This document shows positions 16,691 to 26,223 of a stretch of 64,000 bases of DNA, piece after piece (position 1 is the first letter of the stretch; each line of letters starts with the position of its first letter). The stretch covers positions 1,364,001-1,428,000 of the forward strand of contig NZ_JONN01000001.1 of the NCBI RefSeq assembly GCF_000711715.1. The letters run 5' to 3'. The position numbers and the translations under genes are program-made. Below the pieces are notes generated by a model. That model saw only the letters and a list, made by a program, of their open reading frames with translations, searched no databases and was not told the DNA's origin. This DNA is from Sphingomonas astaxanthinifaciens DSM 22298. Its GTDB lineage: Bacteria; Pseudomonadota; Alphaproteobacteria; Sphingomonadales; Sphingomonadaceae.

Positions 16691-17278
16691 TCAATGCGGG
16701 CTCGGGGGCGTGTCGATCTTGCTGATGTGCCAGCGGCGCTGCTCGGCGGTCGAGCCGTCGACATCGTTGACCCGGCGGAGGGTCACGACCTGCGGCTCCT
16801 CGAACTTCTCGCCCTTGGCGGTGACGCCATAGGCCTTGACCGGGACGGTCACGTAGATCGAGCCGGCCGCGCCCTCGGTGTCGCCGGGTTTGTACACCTC
16901 GGCATGATATTCGCGGTAGGCGGAAAGGTCGGGCGCGAGGCTGGCGGCGCTGCCCCACAGCTTCTTCGCCTCGGCGAACTTCTTCGCTTCAATGAGCGCG
17001 AAATAGGTCTGCACGATCTGCGCGGCGCCCTGCGCGCTCCTGGGATCGATCGGGCCTTCGCTGACGACCTCGCGTTCTGGTGTCGCCCTACCCGGAGCGG
17101 CGGGAGCGGCGGTGTTGGCCGGCGCCGCCGGCGCGGCCGGGGCTGGCGCGTTCTGGTCGGCGAGATTCTCCTCGACCGGGAGGTTGATCGCGGGCCCCGC
17201 CTCGTTGTCGGGGTTGGCAGCGGGCTGGTTGCTGCAGGCGGCGAGCGCGCAGCTGGCAAGGAGGACAAAGCGTTTCAT
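16691..17278 (-). CDS. Exported lipoprotein of unknown function
   Basis: A 195-residue protein with a type II signal peptide, [16 protein letters not shown], giving lipidated Cys15 in the lipobox ALAAC. A long Ala/Pro/Asn-rich linker (about residues 20-85) precedes a globular part with [29 protein letters not shown] and [14 protein letters not shown]. The shape is a small beta-rich periplasmic domain like NTF2/DUF4864-type lipoproteins, but I do not assign a family. There is no Shine-Dalgarno sequence before ATG 17278, and an EcfG-type promoter ends 9 bases upstream. Confidence 0.75.
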   Translation of the reverse strand: MKRFVLLASCALAACSNQPAANPDNEAGPAINLPVEENLADQNAPAPAAPAAPANTAAPAAPGRATPEREVVSEGPIDPRSAQGAAQIVQTYFALIEAKKFAEAKKLWGSAASLAPDLSAYREYHAEVYKPGDTEGAAGSIYVTVPVKAYGVTAKGEKFEEPQVVTLRRVNDVDGSTAEQRRWHISKIDTPPSPH

Positions 17279-17287
17279 CGCGAAGCG

Positions 17288-17313
17288 AACGGTCGTCGCG
17301 CGACGGGGGTTCC
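17288..17313 (-). promoter_or_regulatory. EcfG-type general stress promoter for the lipoprotein gene
   Basis: GGAAC at 17313-17309 and CGTT at 17291-17288 on the minus strand, separated by exactly 17 bases, match the alphaproteobacterial EcfG consensus GGAAC-N16/17-CGTT. Transcription would start about 7-9 bases further on, at or just before the ATG at 17278, so a leaderless message is predicted. Confidence 0.7.
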
Positions 17314-17366
17314 GTGGCCGCTTCCTTTCTGCAACAGCATCCGCCGAGCCAAACTCAAGGGGTGTC

Positions 17367-18623
17367 ATGGACTTCAACCTCACCGACCGTCAGGCCCACT
17401 TCCGCGACCGGGTTCGCGCCTTCATCGAGCGTTACGTCCGCCCGGCCGTTCCCGAACTCGCCGCCGAACTGAACAGCGGCGACCGCTGGCATCATCTCGA
17501 GCGACTCGAACCGCTCAAGGCCAAGGCCAAGGCCGAGGGCCTGTGGAACCTGTTCATGCCGCCGGGCGGGGCCTTGAAACATGTCGACGAGAGCTTCCCG
17601 TTCGAGGGCGAGCAGCTCACCAACCTCGAATATGCGCTCTGCGCCGAGGAGATGGGCCGGGTCGGTTTCGCCAGCGAGGTGTTCAACTGCTCGGCGCCCG
17701 ACACGGGCAATATGGAAGTGCTCCACCGCTACGGGACGCGGGCGCAGAAGGACCAGTGGCTGGCGCCGCTGATGCGGGGCGAAATCCGCTCGGCCTTCCT
17801 GATGACTGAGCCCGCGGTGGCGAGCTCGGACGCGACCAACATCCAGTGCGAGATCAAGCGCGACGGCGACGACTATGTCATCAACGGGCGCAAATGGTGG
17901 TCGAGCGGCGCGGGCGATCCGCGCTGCAAGGTCGCGATCCTGATGGGCAAGACCAATCCCGAGGAGCGCCGCCATGCGCAGCAGTCGATGATCCTGGTGC
18001 CGATGGACGCGCCCGGAATCACGATCGAGCGGGCGCTCACCGTCTATGGCTATGACGATGCGCCGCACGGGCACATGGAGATCGAGCTCAAGGACGTCCG
18101 CGTGCCGGCTGAGAATTTGCTGCTCGGCGAGGGCCGCGGGTTCGAGATCGCGCAAGGGCGCCTGGGACCGGGCCGGATCCACCATTGCATGCGCACCATC
18201 GGCGCGGCCGAGGAAGCGCTCGAGCTGATGGTCCGCCGGCTGCAAAGCCGCACCGCCTTCGGCAAGCGCATCTCCGAGCACAGCGTGTGGGAACAGCGCG
18301 TGGCCGAGGCGCGGATCGAGATCGAATGCACCCGCCTCCTCTGCCTCAAGGCGGCGGACATGATGGACAAGGCCGGCAACAAGGCCGCCAAGGCCGAGAT
18401 CGCGATGATCAAGGTCAAGGCGCCGCGCATGGCGCTCCAGATCATCGACGACGCGATCCAGGCGCATGGCGGCATGGGCGTCAGCCAGGACACCAGCCTC
18501 GCGCACAGCTGGGCGGGGATCCGCACGCTGCGGCTCGCCGACGGGCCCGACGAGGTCCACAATCGCTCCATCGCGATGATCGAATATGGCAAGCACCCGC
18601 CGATCGATCCGATGGTGGCGTAA
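17367..18623 (+). CDS. Acyl-CoA dehydrogenase family protein, ACAD10/11-like
   Basis: A 418-residue acyl-CoA dehydrogenase: [20 protein letters not shown] (FAD/substrate loop), [41 protein letters not shown] and [20 protein letters not shown]. The combination, with [16 protein letters not shown] at the end, is typical of the ACAD10/11-like branch that handles long or branched acyl-CoAs. ATG at 17367 follows AAGGGGTGTC. It is divergent from the lipoprotein gene and heads a plus-strand run with two SDR genes and the FadJ-like gene. Confidence 0.9.
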   Translation: MDFNLTDRQAHFRDRVRAFIERYVRPAVPELAAELNSGDRWHHLERLEPLKAKAKAEGLWNLFMPPGGALKHVDESFPFEGEQLTNLEYALCAEEMGRVGFASEVFNCSAPDTGNMEVLHRYGTRAQKDQWLAPLMRGEIRSAFLMTEPAVASSDATNIQCEIKRDGDDYVINGRKWWSSGAGDPRCKVAILMGKTNPEERRHAQQSMILVPMDAPGITIERALTVYGYDDAPHGHMEIELKDVRVPAENLLLGEGRGFEIAQGRLGPGRIHHCMRTIGAAEEALELMVRRLQSRTAFGKRISEHSVWEQRVAEARIEIECTRLLCLKAADMMDKAGNKAAKAEIAMIKVKAPRMALQIIDDAIQAHGGMGVSQDTSLAHSWAGIRTLRLADGPDEVHNRSIAMIEYGKHPPIDPMVA

Positions 18624-18637
18624 TCACAACCCAATCT

Positions 18638-18706
18638 CGTTCGTGCCGAGCGAAGTCGAAGCACGTTCGCGCCAACGCCCTTCGACGTCGCTCAGGGCGA
18701 ACGGAG
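18638..18706. repeat. Dispersed inverted repeat, family A copy 2
   Basis: GAGCGAAGTCGAAG (about 18648-18661) faces CTTCGACGTCGCTC (about 18680-18693), flanked by 'cgttcgtgcc' and 'agggcgaacggag'. The last bases, ACGGAG (18701-18706), lie 7 bases before the ATG of the next gene and appear to serve as its Shine-Dalgarno sequence. Confidence 0.82.
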
Positions 18707-18713
18707 TTTGAGA

Positions 18714-19493
18714 ATGAGCAGCTCACTTTTCGACCTCACCGGCAAGACCGCCATCGTGACCGGCTCCAGCCGCGGGATCGGGCGGGCGATTGCCGAGGAG
18801 ATGGCGGCGCATGGCGCCAATGTCGTCATCTCGAGCCGCAAGCAGGATGCCTGCGAAGAAGTGGCCGCGGCGATCAATGCGCGTGGCCAGGGGCGCGCGG
18901 TGGCGATCGCCGCGTCCATCTCGGACAAGGAAGCGCTCAAGGAGCTGGTCGAGCGGACCAAGGCCGAGTTCGGGCAGATCGACGTCCTCGTCTGCAATGC
19001 CGCGTCCAACCCCTATTACGGGCCGATGGGCGGGATTACGGACGAGCAGTTCCGCAAGATCATGGACAATAATGTCCTCTCGAACCACTGGCTGACGAGC
19101 TTTGTCGCGCCCGAGATGGTGGCGCGCAAGTCGGGCGCGATCATCATCGTCTCGAGTGTCGGCGGGATCACCAGCTCGACGGTGATCGGGGCCTACAACA
19201 TCTCCAAGGCCGCCGACCTCCAACTGGTCCGCAACCTCGCCGCCGAGTTCGGACCGGCCGGGGTGCGGGTCAATGCGATCGCGCCAGGGCTGGTGCGGAC
19301 CGACTTCGCCAAGGCGCTTTGGGAGAATCCCGAGATCCTCAAGTCCGTGACCAAGGTCTCGGCCCTCAAGCGGATCGGCGAGCCGCGCGAGATCGCGGGC
19401 GCGGCGCTGTTCCTGGCGAGCGAGGCGGGCAGCTTTGTCACCGGCCAGACTCTCGTCGTCGACGGCGGCAGCACCTTCGGCGCGGGGTTCTGA
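18714..19493 (+). CDS. Short-chain dehydrogenase/reductase (SDR)
   Basis: Classical SDR of 259 residues: cofactor motif [13 protein letters not shown] (residues about 17-29), structural CNAAS near 93, catalytic Ser/Tyr/Lys in [15 protein letters not shown] (about 147-167), and C-terminal [12 protein letters not shown]. It resembles DHRS4-like and related NAD(P)-dependent oxidoreductases; the substrate is unknown. ATG at 18714 is preferred to the in-frame TTG at 18708 because ACGGAG ends 7 bases before it. The next SDR gene begins 4 bases after this stop. Confidence 0.9.
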   Translation: MSSSLFDLTGKTAIVTGSSRGIGRAIAEEMAAHGANVVISSRKQDACEEVAAAINARGQGRAVAIAASISDKEALKELVERTKAEFGQIDVLVCNAASNPYYGPMGGITDEQFRKIMDNNVLSNHWLTSFVAPEMVARKSGAIIIVSSVGGITSSTVIGAYNISKAADLQLVRNLAAEFGPAGVRVNAIAPGLVRTDFAKALWENPEILKSVTKVSALKRIGEPREIAGAALFLASEAGSFVTGQTLVVDGGSTFGAGF

Positions 19494-19497
19494 GGCG

Positions 19498-20271
<774 letters not shown>

Positions 20272-20344
20272 GCGGCTGCCCCCTTCCCTTTCCCCGACCG
20301 CGGGCTAGGGACCTGTTCACAACATTGTCAGCGAAGGACCAGAC

Positions 20345-22408
20345 ATGACCTCGCCCATTACCACCACTCGCCACGGCCACGTCCTCATCATCTCGTCGAA
20401 CAACCCGCCGGTGAACGCGCTCGGCCATGCGGTGCGCGAGGGTCTGGTGAAGGGGATCGAGGAGGCCGACGCCTCGGACGAGATCAAGGCGGTGGTGATC
20501 ATCGGCGAGGGCGCGACCTTCTTCGCGGGCGCCGACATCAGCGAGTTCGGCACCCCCAAGGCCTTCGCCCAGCCGGTGCTTCCGCAGGTCGTCGACATCA
20601 TCGAGAATTGCACCAAGCCGGTGGTCGCCGCGATCCACGGGACCGCGCTCGGCGGCGGGCTCGAAGTGGCGCTCGCCTGCCACTACCGGGTGGCCGTGCC
20701 GACCGCGAAGCTCGGCGTTCCCGAAGTGAAGCTCGGCCTGCTGCCGGGCGCGGGCGGGACCCAGCGGCTGCCGCGCGCGGCGGGCGTCCAGCATGCGCTC
20801 GAAATGACCACCAGCGGCAATCCGATCGGGGCCAAGCAGGCCGCCGAGATCGGGCTGGTCGACCGGCTGATCGAGGGCGATCTCCTCCAGCATGCGGTGG
20901 CCTATGCGACCGAGGTCGCCGACATCCGCCCGCTGCCCCGGACCAGCGAGCGGACCGACAAGATCGAGGGCACCGATCCCGCGATCTTCGAGCAGTTCGT
21001 CGCCGCCAATCCGCGCGCCTTCAAGGGCTTCGAGGCGCCGATGAAGAACCTCGAGGCGGTCCGCGCCGCGACCCAGCATCCTTATGCCGAAGGCGTGCAG
21101 GTCGAGCGCAAGCTGTTCATGGAGCTGATGGCCGGCACCCAGGCCAAGGCGCAGCAATATTTCTTCTTTGCCGAGCGCAAGGCGGCCAAGATCGAGGGCG
21201 TCGACGAAAGCGTGAAGCCCCGCGAAATCAAGAAGGTCGGCGTGATCGGCGCCGGCACCATGGGCGGCGGCATCTCGATGAACTTCCTCCAGGCGGGCAT
21301 CCCCGTCACCATCGTCGAAACCAGCCAGGAAGCGCTCGACCGCGGCACCGGGGTCATGCTCCGCAACTATGAGGCGAGCGCCAAGAAGGGCCGCTTCACC
21401 GCCGAACAGGTCGGCCAATTCATGGGCGCCCTGAACCCGACGCTCGACTTCGACTCGCTGGCGGACTGCGACCTCATCATCGAAGCGGTGTTCGAGCAGA
21501 TGGAGATCAAGAAGGAGATCTTCGGCCGGCTCGACAAGGTCGCCAAGCCGGGCGCGATCCTCGCGTCGAACACCAGCTATCTCAACATCGACGAGATCGC
21601 CGCCGCCACGAGCCGTCCGCAGGACGTGGTCGGCCTCCACTTCTTCTCGCCGGCGAACGTGATGAAGCTGCTCGAGGTGGTGCGCGGGGCCAAGACCGCC
21701 GACGACGTGCTGGTCACCGCCATGGCGCTGGCGAAGAAGATCAAGAAGGTCGCGGTGGTCGCGGGCGTCTGTTACGGCTTCATCGGCAACCGGATGCTGA
21801 TCCCGCGCCAGACCGAGGCGACCAAGCTCCTCCTCGAAGGCGCGACCCCGGCGCAGATCGACAAGGTCCACACCGACTTCGGCATGCCGATGGGCCCGTT
21901 CCAGATGGCCGACCTCGCCGGCGTCGACATCGGCTGGCACCGCGACCCGAACCGGATCGAGAACATCCGCGACGCGCTCTGCGCGGTCGACCGCTGGGGC
22001 CAGAAGAAGGGCGCGGGCTTCTACGATTACGACGAGAAGCGCCGCCCCAGCCCCTCGCCGACCGTCCAGCAGATCATCGAGGACTTCCGCGCCAAGGCCG
22101 GCGTCACCGCGCGCGAGATCAGCGACCAGGAGATCAAGGAGCGGACGCTCTACACCATGGTCAACGAGGGCGCGAAGATCCTCGAGGAAGGCATGGCCCA
22201 GCGCGCGAGCGACATCGACGTGGTGTGGGTCTACGGCTACGGCTGGCCGGTCTATCGCGGCGGCCCGATGCACTGGGCCGATACGGAAGGGCTCCAGTCG
22301 ATCGTCGACGGATTGCGCCGGTCTGCCGAACATATGGGCGATGATTTCACCTTTTCGGCTTTGCTTCTGGACAAGGCGCAAAAGGGGGAGAAATTCACCG
22401 GTCGCTGA
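20345..22408 (+). CDS. Enoyl-CoA hydratase/3-hydroxyacyl-CoA dehydrogenase fusion (FadB/FadJ type)
   Basis: Bifunctional beta-oxidation enzyme of 687 residues. The crotonase half has the oxyanion-hole segments AGADISEFG and [16 protein letters not shown] and the acid/base region [22 protein letters not shown] linker (residues about 190-295) leads to the NAD-binding half with [18 protein letters not shown] and [12 protein letters not shown], then the HCDH C-terminal domain ([15 protein letters not shown] and [16 protein letters not shown]). The length fits peroxisomal-type or FadJ-like alpha subunits without a thiolase partner nearby. It performs steps 2 and 3 after the local acyl-CoA dehydrogenases. 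SD GCGAAGGA precedes ATG 20345. Confidence 0.94.
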   Translation: MTSPITTTRHGHVLIISSNNPPVNALGHAVREGLVKGIEEADASDEIKAVVIIGEGATFFAGADISEFGTPKAFAQPVLPQVVDIIENCTKPVVAAIHGTALGGGLEVALACHYRVAVPTAKLGVPEVKLGLLPGAGGTQRLPRAAGVQHALEMTTSGNPIGAKQAAEIGLVDRLIEGDLLQHAVAYATEVADIRPLPRTSERTDKIEGTDPAIFEQFVAANPRAFKGFEAPMKNLEAVRAATQHPYAEGVQVERKLFMELMAGTQAKAQQYFFFAERKAAKIEGVDESVKPREIKKVGVIGAGTMGGGISMNFLQAGIPVTIVETSQEALDRGTGVMLRNYEASAKKGRFTAEQVGQFMGALNPTLDFDSLADCDLIIEAVFEQMEIKKEIFGRLDKVAKPGAILASNTSYLNIDEIAAATSRPQDVVGLHFFSPANVMKLLEVVRGAKTADDVLVTAMALAKKIKKVAVVAGVCYGFIGNRMLIPRQTEATKLLLEGATPAQIDKVHTDFGMPMGPFQMADLAGVDIGWHRDPNRIENIRDALCAVDRWGQKKGAGFYDYDEKRRPSPSPTVQQIIEDFRAKAGVTAREISDQEIKERTLYTMVNEGAKILEEGMAQRASDIDVVWVYGYGWPVYRGGPMHWADTEGLQSIVDGLRRSAEHMGDDFTFSALLLDKAQKGEKFTGR

Positions 22409-22436
22409 GCCTTGAGCGACCGAGGATGAGGCCAAA

Positions 22437-23327
22437 TTGTACTTCGATTCTCACCTGCAGCAGGCAGAGCTCGCGCTCCTGAACGCGCCCTTCGAGGCGG
22501 ACGGCTGGTTGAAGGCCGTCCGCGCGATCGGCGAGGCGACCGGGACCGAAACGGTGCAGCTCGTCGGGGTCGGCGGACCGCTGCATGTGGCGTTCAACGT
22601 GATGAGCGCGCTGCCGCACGATCCGCACGGCCACATGCGCAACATGCGCCTGCTCGGCCCCGACAACTGGCGAATCGCAGTCACCGACAAGGCGATGGCG
22701 ATCCGTCATGAGGAGCATTATCGCGCGCAAGGGGTGGGCCGCGGCAGCACCGACTATGACGATGCGATGAGCGACCTCGACTTCCAGTTCGGCTGCCACG
22801 CAGCGCTGCTGCACGAACCACACAGCTTCACCCGGCTGGGCCTGCTGCGCAGCCGCCGCGAAGGCCCCTGCTCGCCCGAGGTGCTCCAGCGTTTCGCCTG
22901 CCTCGCCCAGCAGGCCGAGCGGGCGATCCGGACCCAGCTCGCGCTTGGCGAGGATGCCGCGCAGCTGATGCTTGGCGGGCTCGACGGACTCCACGAGGCG
23001 ACCTTCCTGCTCGACCGGACGGCCCAGCTGTGCGCGCTCACTGAGGCCGCCGAAGCGGCGCTGAGCGACGGGAGCGGCGTGAGAATCGAGGGCTTTATGT
23101 TCAAGCTCGCCAACGCCGCCGAGGACGCCGCCTTCGGCGCGGCCTTCGCCCGGCTGATCACCAGCGACCCGGCCCACCAGGCGATCATCCACGAGACCAG
23201 GGTCGGCCGCAGCGTCGATTTCCCGCAGGGCCGCTGGCGGCTGGTCGCCGCACGGCTTCCCGAGGCACCGCACGGTTTCGGCTTCGAACCGGCGGTGGCC
23301 GTGACCTTGAGGCCATATTCGAGGTAG
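22437..23327 (+). CDS. Sensor-domain protein resembling LuxR-type regulators, without HTH
   Basis: A 296-residue soluble protein. The body (FEADGWLKAVRAIGEATGTE, LLGPDNWRI, YDDAMSDLDFQFGCHAALLHE, FACLAQQAERAIRTQLALG, FLLDRTAQLCALTEAAEAAL) resembles the N-terminal sensory part of sphingomonad LuxR-family regulators with a PAS-like second half. It ends at AVTLRPYSR, where a helix-turn-helix would be expected, and none follows in any frame. Start TTG at 22437 (MYFDSHLQQAELALL) has GAGGATGAGG upstream. It follows the FadJ-like gene by 28 bases, perhaps in the same operon. The family link is from memory of similar proteins. Confidence 0.55.
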   Translation: MYFDSHLQQAELALLNAPFEADGWLKAVRAIGEATGTETVQLVGVGGPLHVAFNVMSALPHDPHGHMRNMRLLGPDNWRIAVTDKAMAIRHEEHYRAQGVGRGSTDYDDAMSDLDFQFGCHAALLHEPHSFTRLGLLRSRREGPCSPEVLQRFACLAQQAERAIRTQLALGEDAAQLMLGGLDGLHEATFLLDRTAQLCALTEAAEAALSDGSGVRIEGFMFKLANAAEDAAFGAAFARLITSDPAHQAIIHETRVGRSVDFPQGRWRLVAARLPEAPHGFGFEPAVAVTLRPYSR

Positions 23328-23329
23328 GA

Positions 23330-23368
23330 CCTTCTGGCGCGTCCGGCCGTTGCCGCCATTCCAGAAGG
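23330..23368 (+). promoter_or_regulatory. Hairpin sequestering the ribosome-binding site of the cytochrome gene
   Basis: CCTTCTGG (23330-23337) pairs perfectly with CCAGAAGG (23361-23368). The right arm overlaps the Shine-Dalgarno sequence AGAAGGAG (23363-23370) of the cytochrome b561 gene starting at 23380. Folding would hide the ribosome site, so it may be translational control or a weak terminator after the upstream gene. Confidence 0.5.
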
Positions 23369-23379
23369 AGAGCCGACCC

Positions 23380-23976
23380 ATGGCCAGCGCTGCCGCCGCC
23401 GAACCGCAGAACCCGATCAGCCGCTACTCGAACGTGGCGGCGACCTTTCACTGGCTGACGGCGCTCTTCGTCGTCTTCCAGATCTGGCTCGGCTTCAGCC
23501 TCGGCGAGGATGGCCCCCCGGCAGAGCCCGCGTTCAGCTGGCACAAGACGATCGGCGCGCTGATCCTACTCCTGACCTTCGCCCGGCTGACCTACCGGCT
23601 GACCAATCCTCCGCCGCCCTTTCCCGACGACCTGCCGAAGTGGGAGCGGGTCGCCGCGGTGTGGAATCACCGCCTGTTCTACCTGCTGCTGATCGGGCTT
23701 CCGGTCGGCGGCTATCTCGCGGTCTCGGCCTTTTCGCAGGGCAAGCCCACCCCGCTCGTCGGCGGGATCATGCTCCCGACCATCCCCGGCATCCCGAAGG
23801 AATATGGCGAGATCTTCGGCGGGCTGCACGGCGCCGCCGCCTGGGCGCTGATCGTGCTGCTGGTGGTCCACGCCGGCGCGGCGCTCAAGCATCGCTTCAT
23901 CGACAAGTCGCCGGCGAGCGGGCGGATGCCCGGCCTCGCGCTGCCGGGCGAGGAAACGGTGGTCGGCCAGGGCTGA
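23380..23976 (+). CDS. Cytochrome b561 family protein
   Basis: Inner-membrane di-haem cytochrome b of 198 residues with four membrane segments: about residues 25-42 (FHWLTALFVVFQIWLGF), 56-74 (WHKTIGALILLLTFARL), 99-118 (FYLLLIGLPVGGYLAV) and 154-174 (GAAAWALIVLLVVHAGAAL). Candidate haem His residues are in FHW, SWHKT, GLHGAA and VVHAGAALKH. This matches the bacterial CybB-like family that passes electrons from the quinol pool. The ATG at 23380 follows AGAAGGAG, which lies in a predicted hairpin. Confidence 0.88.
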   Translation: MASAAAAEPQNPISRYSNVAATFHWLTALFVVFQIWLGFSLGEDGPPAEPAFSWHKTIGALILLLTFARLTYRLTNPPPPFPDDLPKWERVAAVWNHRLFYLLLIGLPVGGYLAVSAFSQGKPTPLVGGIMLPTIPGIPKEYGEIFGGLHGAAAWALIVLLVVHAGAALKHRFIDKSPASGRMPGLALPGEETVVGQG

Positions 23977-23989
23977 GCCCGGCCGAGGG

Positions 23990-24559
23990 TCAGCCCTCGA
24001 TGATCACCTCGGTGCCCATGGCGGTGAGGCCGTAGAGTTTCTTCGCGAACTCGACCGGGATTCGGACGCAGCCGTGGCTGGCCGGATAGCCGGGCAGCTT
24101 GCCGCCGTGGAAGGCGATGCCCTTCTCGTCGTACATCTGCATGTAGGGCATGGGGGCATTGTCGTACTTGCGGCTGAAGCCCTTCACCTGCTTGCGGAAC
24201 ACCTTCCAGTAGCCGAGCGGCGTCTCGCGCCCCTTCTTGCCGCTCGAAATGGTGGTGAGCCCGACGAGCGTGTCGCCCTTGTAGACGAACATCAGCTGCT
24301 GGAGCCGGTCGATCACCACCTTGGCCGGCGCGTCGGGAATGGTGGGAGTCCAGCGATAGTCGCCCGCCCTGAGCGCGACCGTCCCGAACGCCGCGCGCGC
24401 ATCCTTGGTCGCCTTTGGCGCGTGGCCGTGGGTCCACTGATAGGGGAGCTGCGCTTCCTCTACGGGCGGTGGCGCCTGGACGACCTTGGGCGGGGTGGTC
24501 GCGCAGGAGGCGAGCAGCGAAGCGGCGATGGCGGCCGCAATGAACTTGAACGAGCGCAT
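23990..24559 (-). CDS. L,D-transpeptidase lipoprotein (YkuD domain)
   Basis: Envelope enzyme of 189 residues. The signal peptide MRSFKFIAAAIAASLLASC ends in a lipobox (LLASC), so Cys19 is lipidated. The YkuD domain covers residues about 80-189: VVIDRLQQLMFVYK, LTTISSGKKGRETPLG, and the catalytic block IAFHGGKLPGYPASHGCVRI with nucleophile Cys in SHGCVR. It cross-links peptidoglycan or anchors proteins to it. It is closely similar in the active-site region to the protein encoded at 28730, so the two are paralogues. It is convergent with the cytochrome gene. Confidence 0.93.
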   Translation of the reverse strand: MRSFKFIAAAIAASLLASCATTPPKVVQAPPPVEEAQLPYQWTHGHAPKATKDARAAFGTVALRAGDYRWTPTIPDAPAKVVIDRLQQLMFVYKGDTLVGLTTISSGKKGRETPLGYWKVFRKQVKGFSRKYDNAPMPYMQMYDEKGIAFHGGKLPGYPASHGCVRIPVEFAKKLYGLTAMGTEVIIEG

Positions 24560-24613
24560 GTCGGTTCAGTGCCCGACCCGCGCGGCGGGTCAAGTCACTG
24601 GTAAATGCGAAAT

Positions 24614-26197
24614 TTACCCGCCGATGCCGGCCGTCTCGGGCGGCGGCGCATTGAGGTGGCTCCAGATCGCGCTGACCACCACCGAGCCCTCGCCGACCGA
24701 CGAGGCGACGCGCTTGACCGAGCCCGAGCGGACGTCGCCGACCGCGAAGATGCCGGGGCAGGAAGTGGCGTAAGCCGAGGCCGCGCCAACCTCGGACCCG
24801 GTGCGGACGAAGCCCGCGCGGTCGAGCTCGACCAAGCCCGAGAGCCAGTCGGTGTTGGGCGCGGCGCCGATCATGATGAACAGGGCGCGGCAGCCGACCG
24901 ACCAGTCGCCGTCGGGCGAGCTGACCCGGACGCTCTCGAGATGCGTGTCGCCGTCCAATGCATCGAGCTGGCTGCGATAGTGGATCTCGATTCCCGGCTC
25001 ATGCTCGATCCGCTCGCGTAAGTAGGCGCTCATCGAATCGGCGAGGCTGTCGCCGCGGACCAGCAGATGCACCTTCCGCGCGACCCGCGAGAGATACATG
25101 GCGGCCTGCCCCGCGCTGTTGCCGCCGCCGACCACGATCGCCTCGGTCTGGTTGCAGAAGCGCGCCTCCATCTCGGTGGCGGCGTAGAAGATGCCGGCGC
25201 CCTCGAATTCCTCGAGCCGGGGAATCGGCAGTCGGCGGTACTGGACCCCGGTCGCGACCAGCACCGCGCGGGCGCAGACTCGGTCGCCCTCGTCGAGCGT
25301 GACGCAGAAGCCATCGTCGGTGCGGGAAAGCTGCTCGACCCGGCGCGGCATGGCGAAGCAGGTCCCGAACTTCATCGCCTGGACCTGACCGCGGAAGGTG
25401 AGGTCAGCGCCCGAAATGCCAGTCGGGAAGCCCATGTAATTCTCGATCCGCGAGCTGGTCCCGGCCTGGCCGCCGATCGCATTGTCCTCGACCACCAGCG
25501 CCGCCAGCCCCTCGGCCCCGGCATAGACGGCCGCGGCGACCCCGGCCGGGCCGGCGCCGACGATCAGCAGGTCGCGGACCCGGTCCATGTCGGGCGAAAG
25601 GTCGAGCCCGTAGAGCCGAGCGAGCTTGCGCGGGCTCGGATCCTCGATCACCCGGTCGCCGAAGCGCACGCCGGGCGGGCCGTCGATTTCCTTGAAGGGC
25701 AGGCGGTTGCGGCTGAGGAAGCTCGCGACCCGCTGAACCGCCGGGTCGCCGGCAGGATCGGAGATGAAGACCCCCGAGCGGCCCTGCTCGAAGATCATCC
25801 GCCGCCGCGCCGAGAAGACGGTCAGGACATGATCGCCGATCTCGGGGATGTCGCTCATCAGCTGGAGCATGGCGGCCCGCTGGACCTCGAGCGTGCGGGT
25901 CGGGCGCGAGGCGCGCATCGCCAGCGTCATCGGGCCGCCGGACAGGAAGTTAAGCTCACCGAGGAACTGGCCGGGCCCGAGCCCCGAGGGCATGAGCCGG
26001 CCGCCGCCCTCGGGGTCGACCACCTCGATCTCGCCCTCCTCGACCAGCACGAAGCGCTCCATCGGCTCGCCTGCGTCGAGGACGATGTCGCCGGCCGCGT
26101 AGGAGCACGGGCGGGCGTTGCGGCGAATCGCTTCGAGCTGCTCGCCCGCGAACGGGCGCGGGGTCATGAAGGCGAGGTCGCCGCCGATCGAGTCCAT
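24614..26197 (-). CDS. Cyclic nucleotide-binding domain/thioredoxin reductase-like flavoprotein fusion
   Basis: A 527-residue fusion. Residues about 10-140 form a cNMP-binding-like beta roll (MERFVLVEEGEIEVVDPEG, GQFLGELNFLSGGP), a linker region follows (to about 205), then a TrxB-like flavoprotein: FAD motif DLLIVGAGPAGVAAAVYAG, NAD motif AIVVGGGNSAGQAAMYLS and FAD site FAVGDVRSGSVKRVASSVGEG. The usual redox CxxC of thioredoxin reductase is replaced by AATE (GIFYAATEMEARFC), so it cannot act as a standard thioredoxin reductase. The phosphate-binding cassette also lacks the usual Arg. It probably transfers electrons to another acceptor. Confidence 0.9.
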   Translation of the reverse strand: MDSIGGDLAFMTPRPFAGEQLEAIRRNARPCSYAAGDIVLDAGEPMERFVLVEEGEIEVVDPEGGGRLMPSGLGPGQFLGELNFLSGGPMTLAMRASRPTRTLEVQRAAMLQLMSDIPEIGDHVLTVFSARRRMIFEQGRSGVFISDPAGDPAVQRVASFLSRNRLPFKEIDGPPGVRFGDRVIEDPSPRKLARLYGLDLSPDMDRVRDLLIVGAGPAGVAAAVYAGAEGLAALVVEDNAIGGQAGTSSRIENYMGFPTGISGADLTFRGQVQAMKFGTCFAMPRRVEQLSRTDDGFCVTLDEGDRVCARAVLVATGVQYRRLPIPRLEEFEGAGIFYAATEMEARFCNQTEAIVVGGGNSAGQAAMYLSRVARKVHLLVRGDSLADSMSAYLRERIEHEPGIEIHYRSQLDALDGDTHLESVRVSSPDGDWSVGCRALFIMIGAAPNTDWLSGLVELDRAGFVRTGSEVGAASAYATSCPGIFAVGDVRSGSVKRVASSVGEGSVVVSAIWSHLNAPPPETAGIGG

Positions 26198-26223
26198 GTC
26201 CCTCGCCTCCTAGCTCTTCGAGA

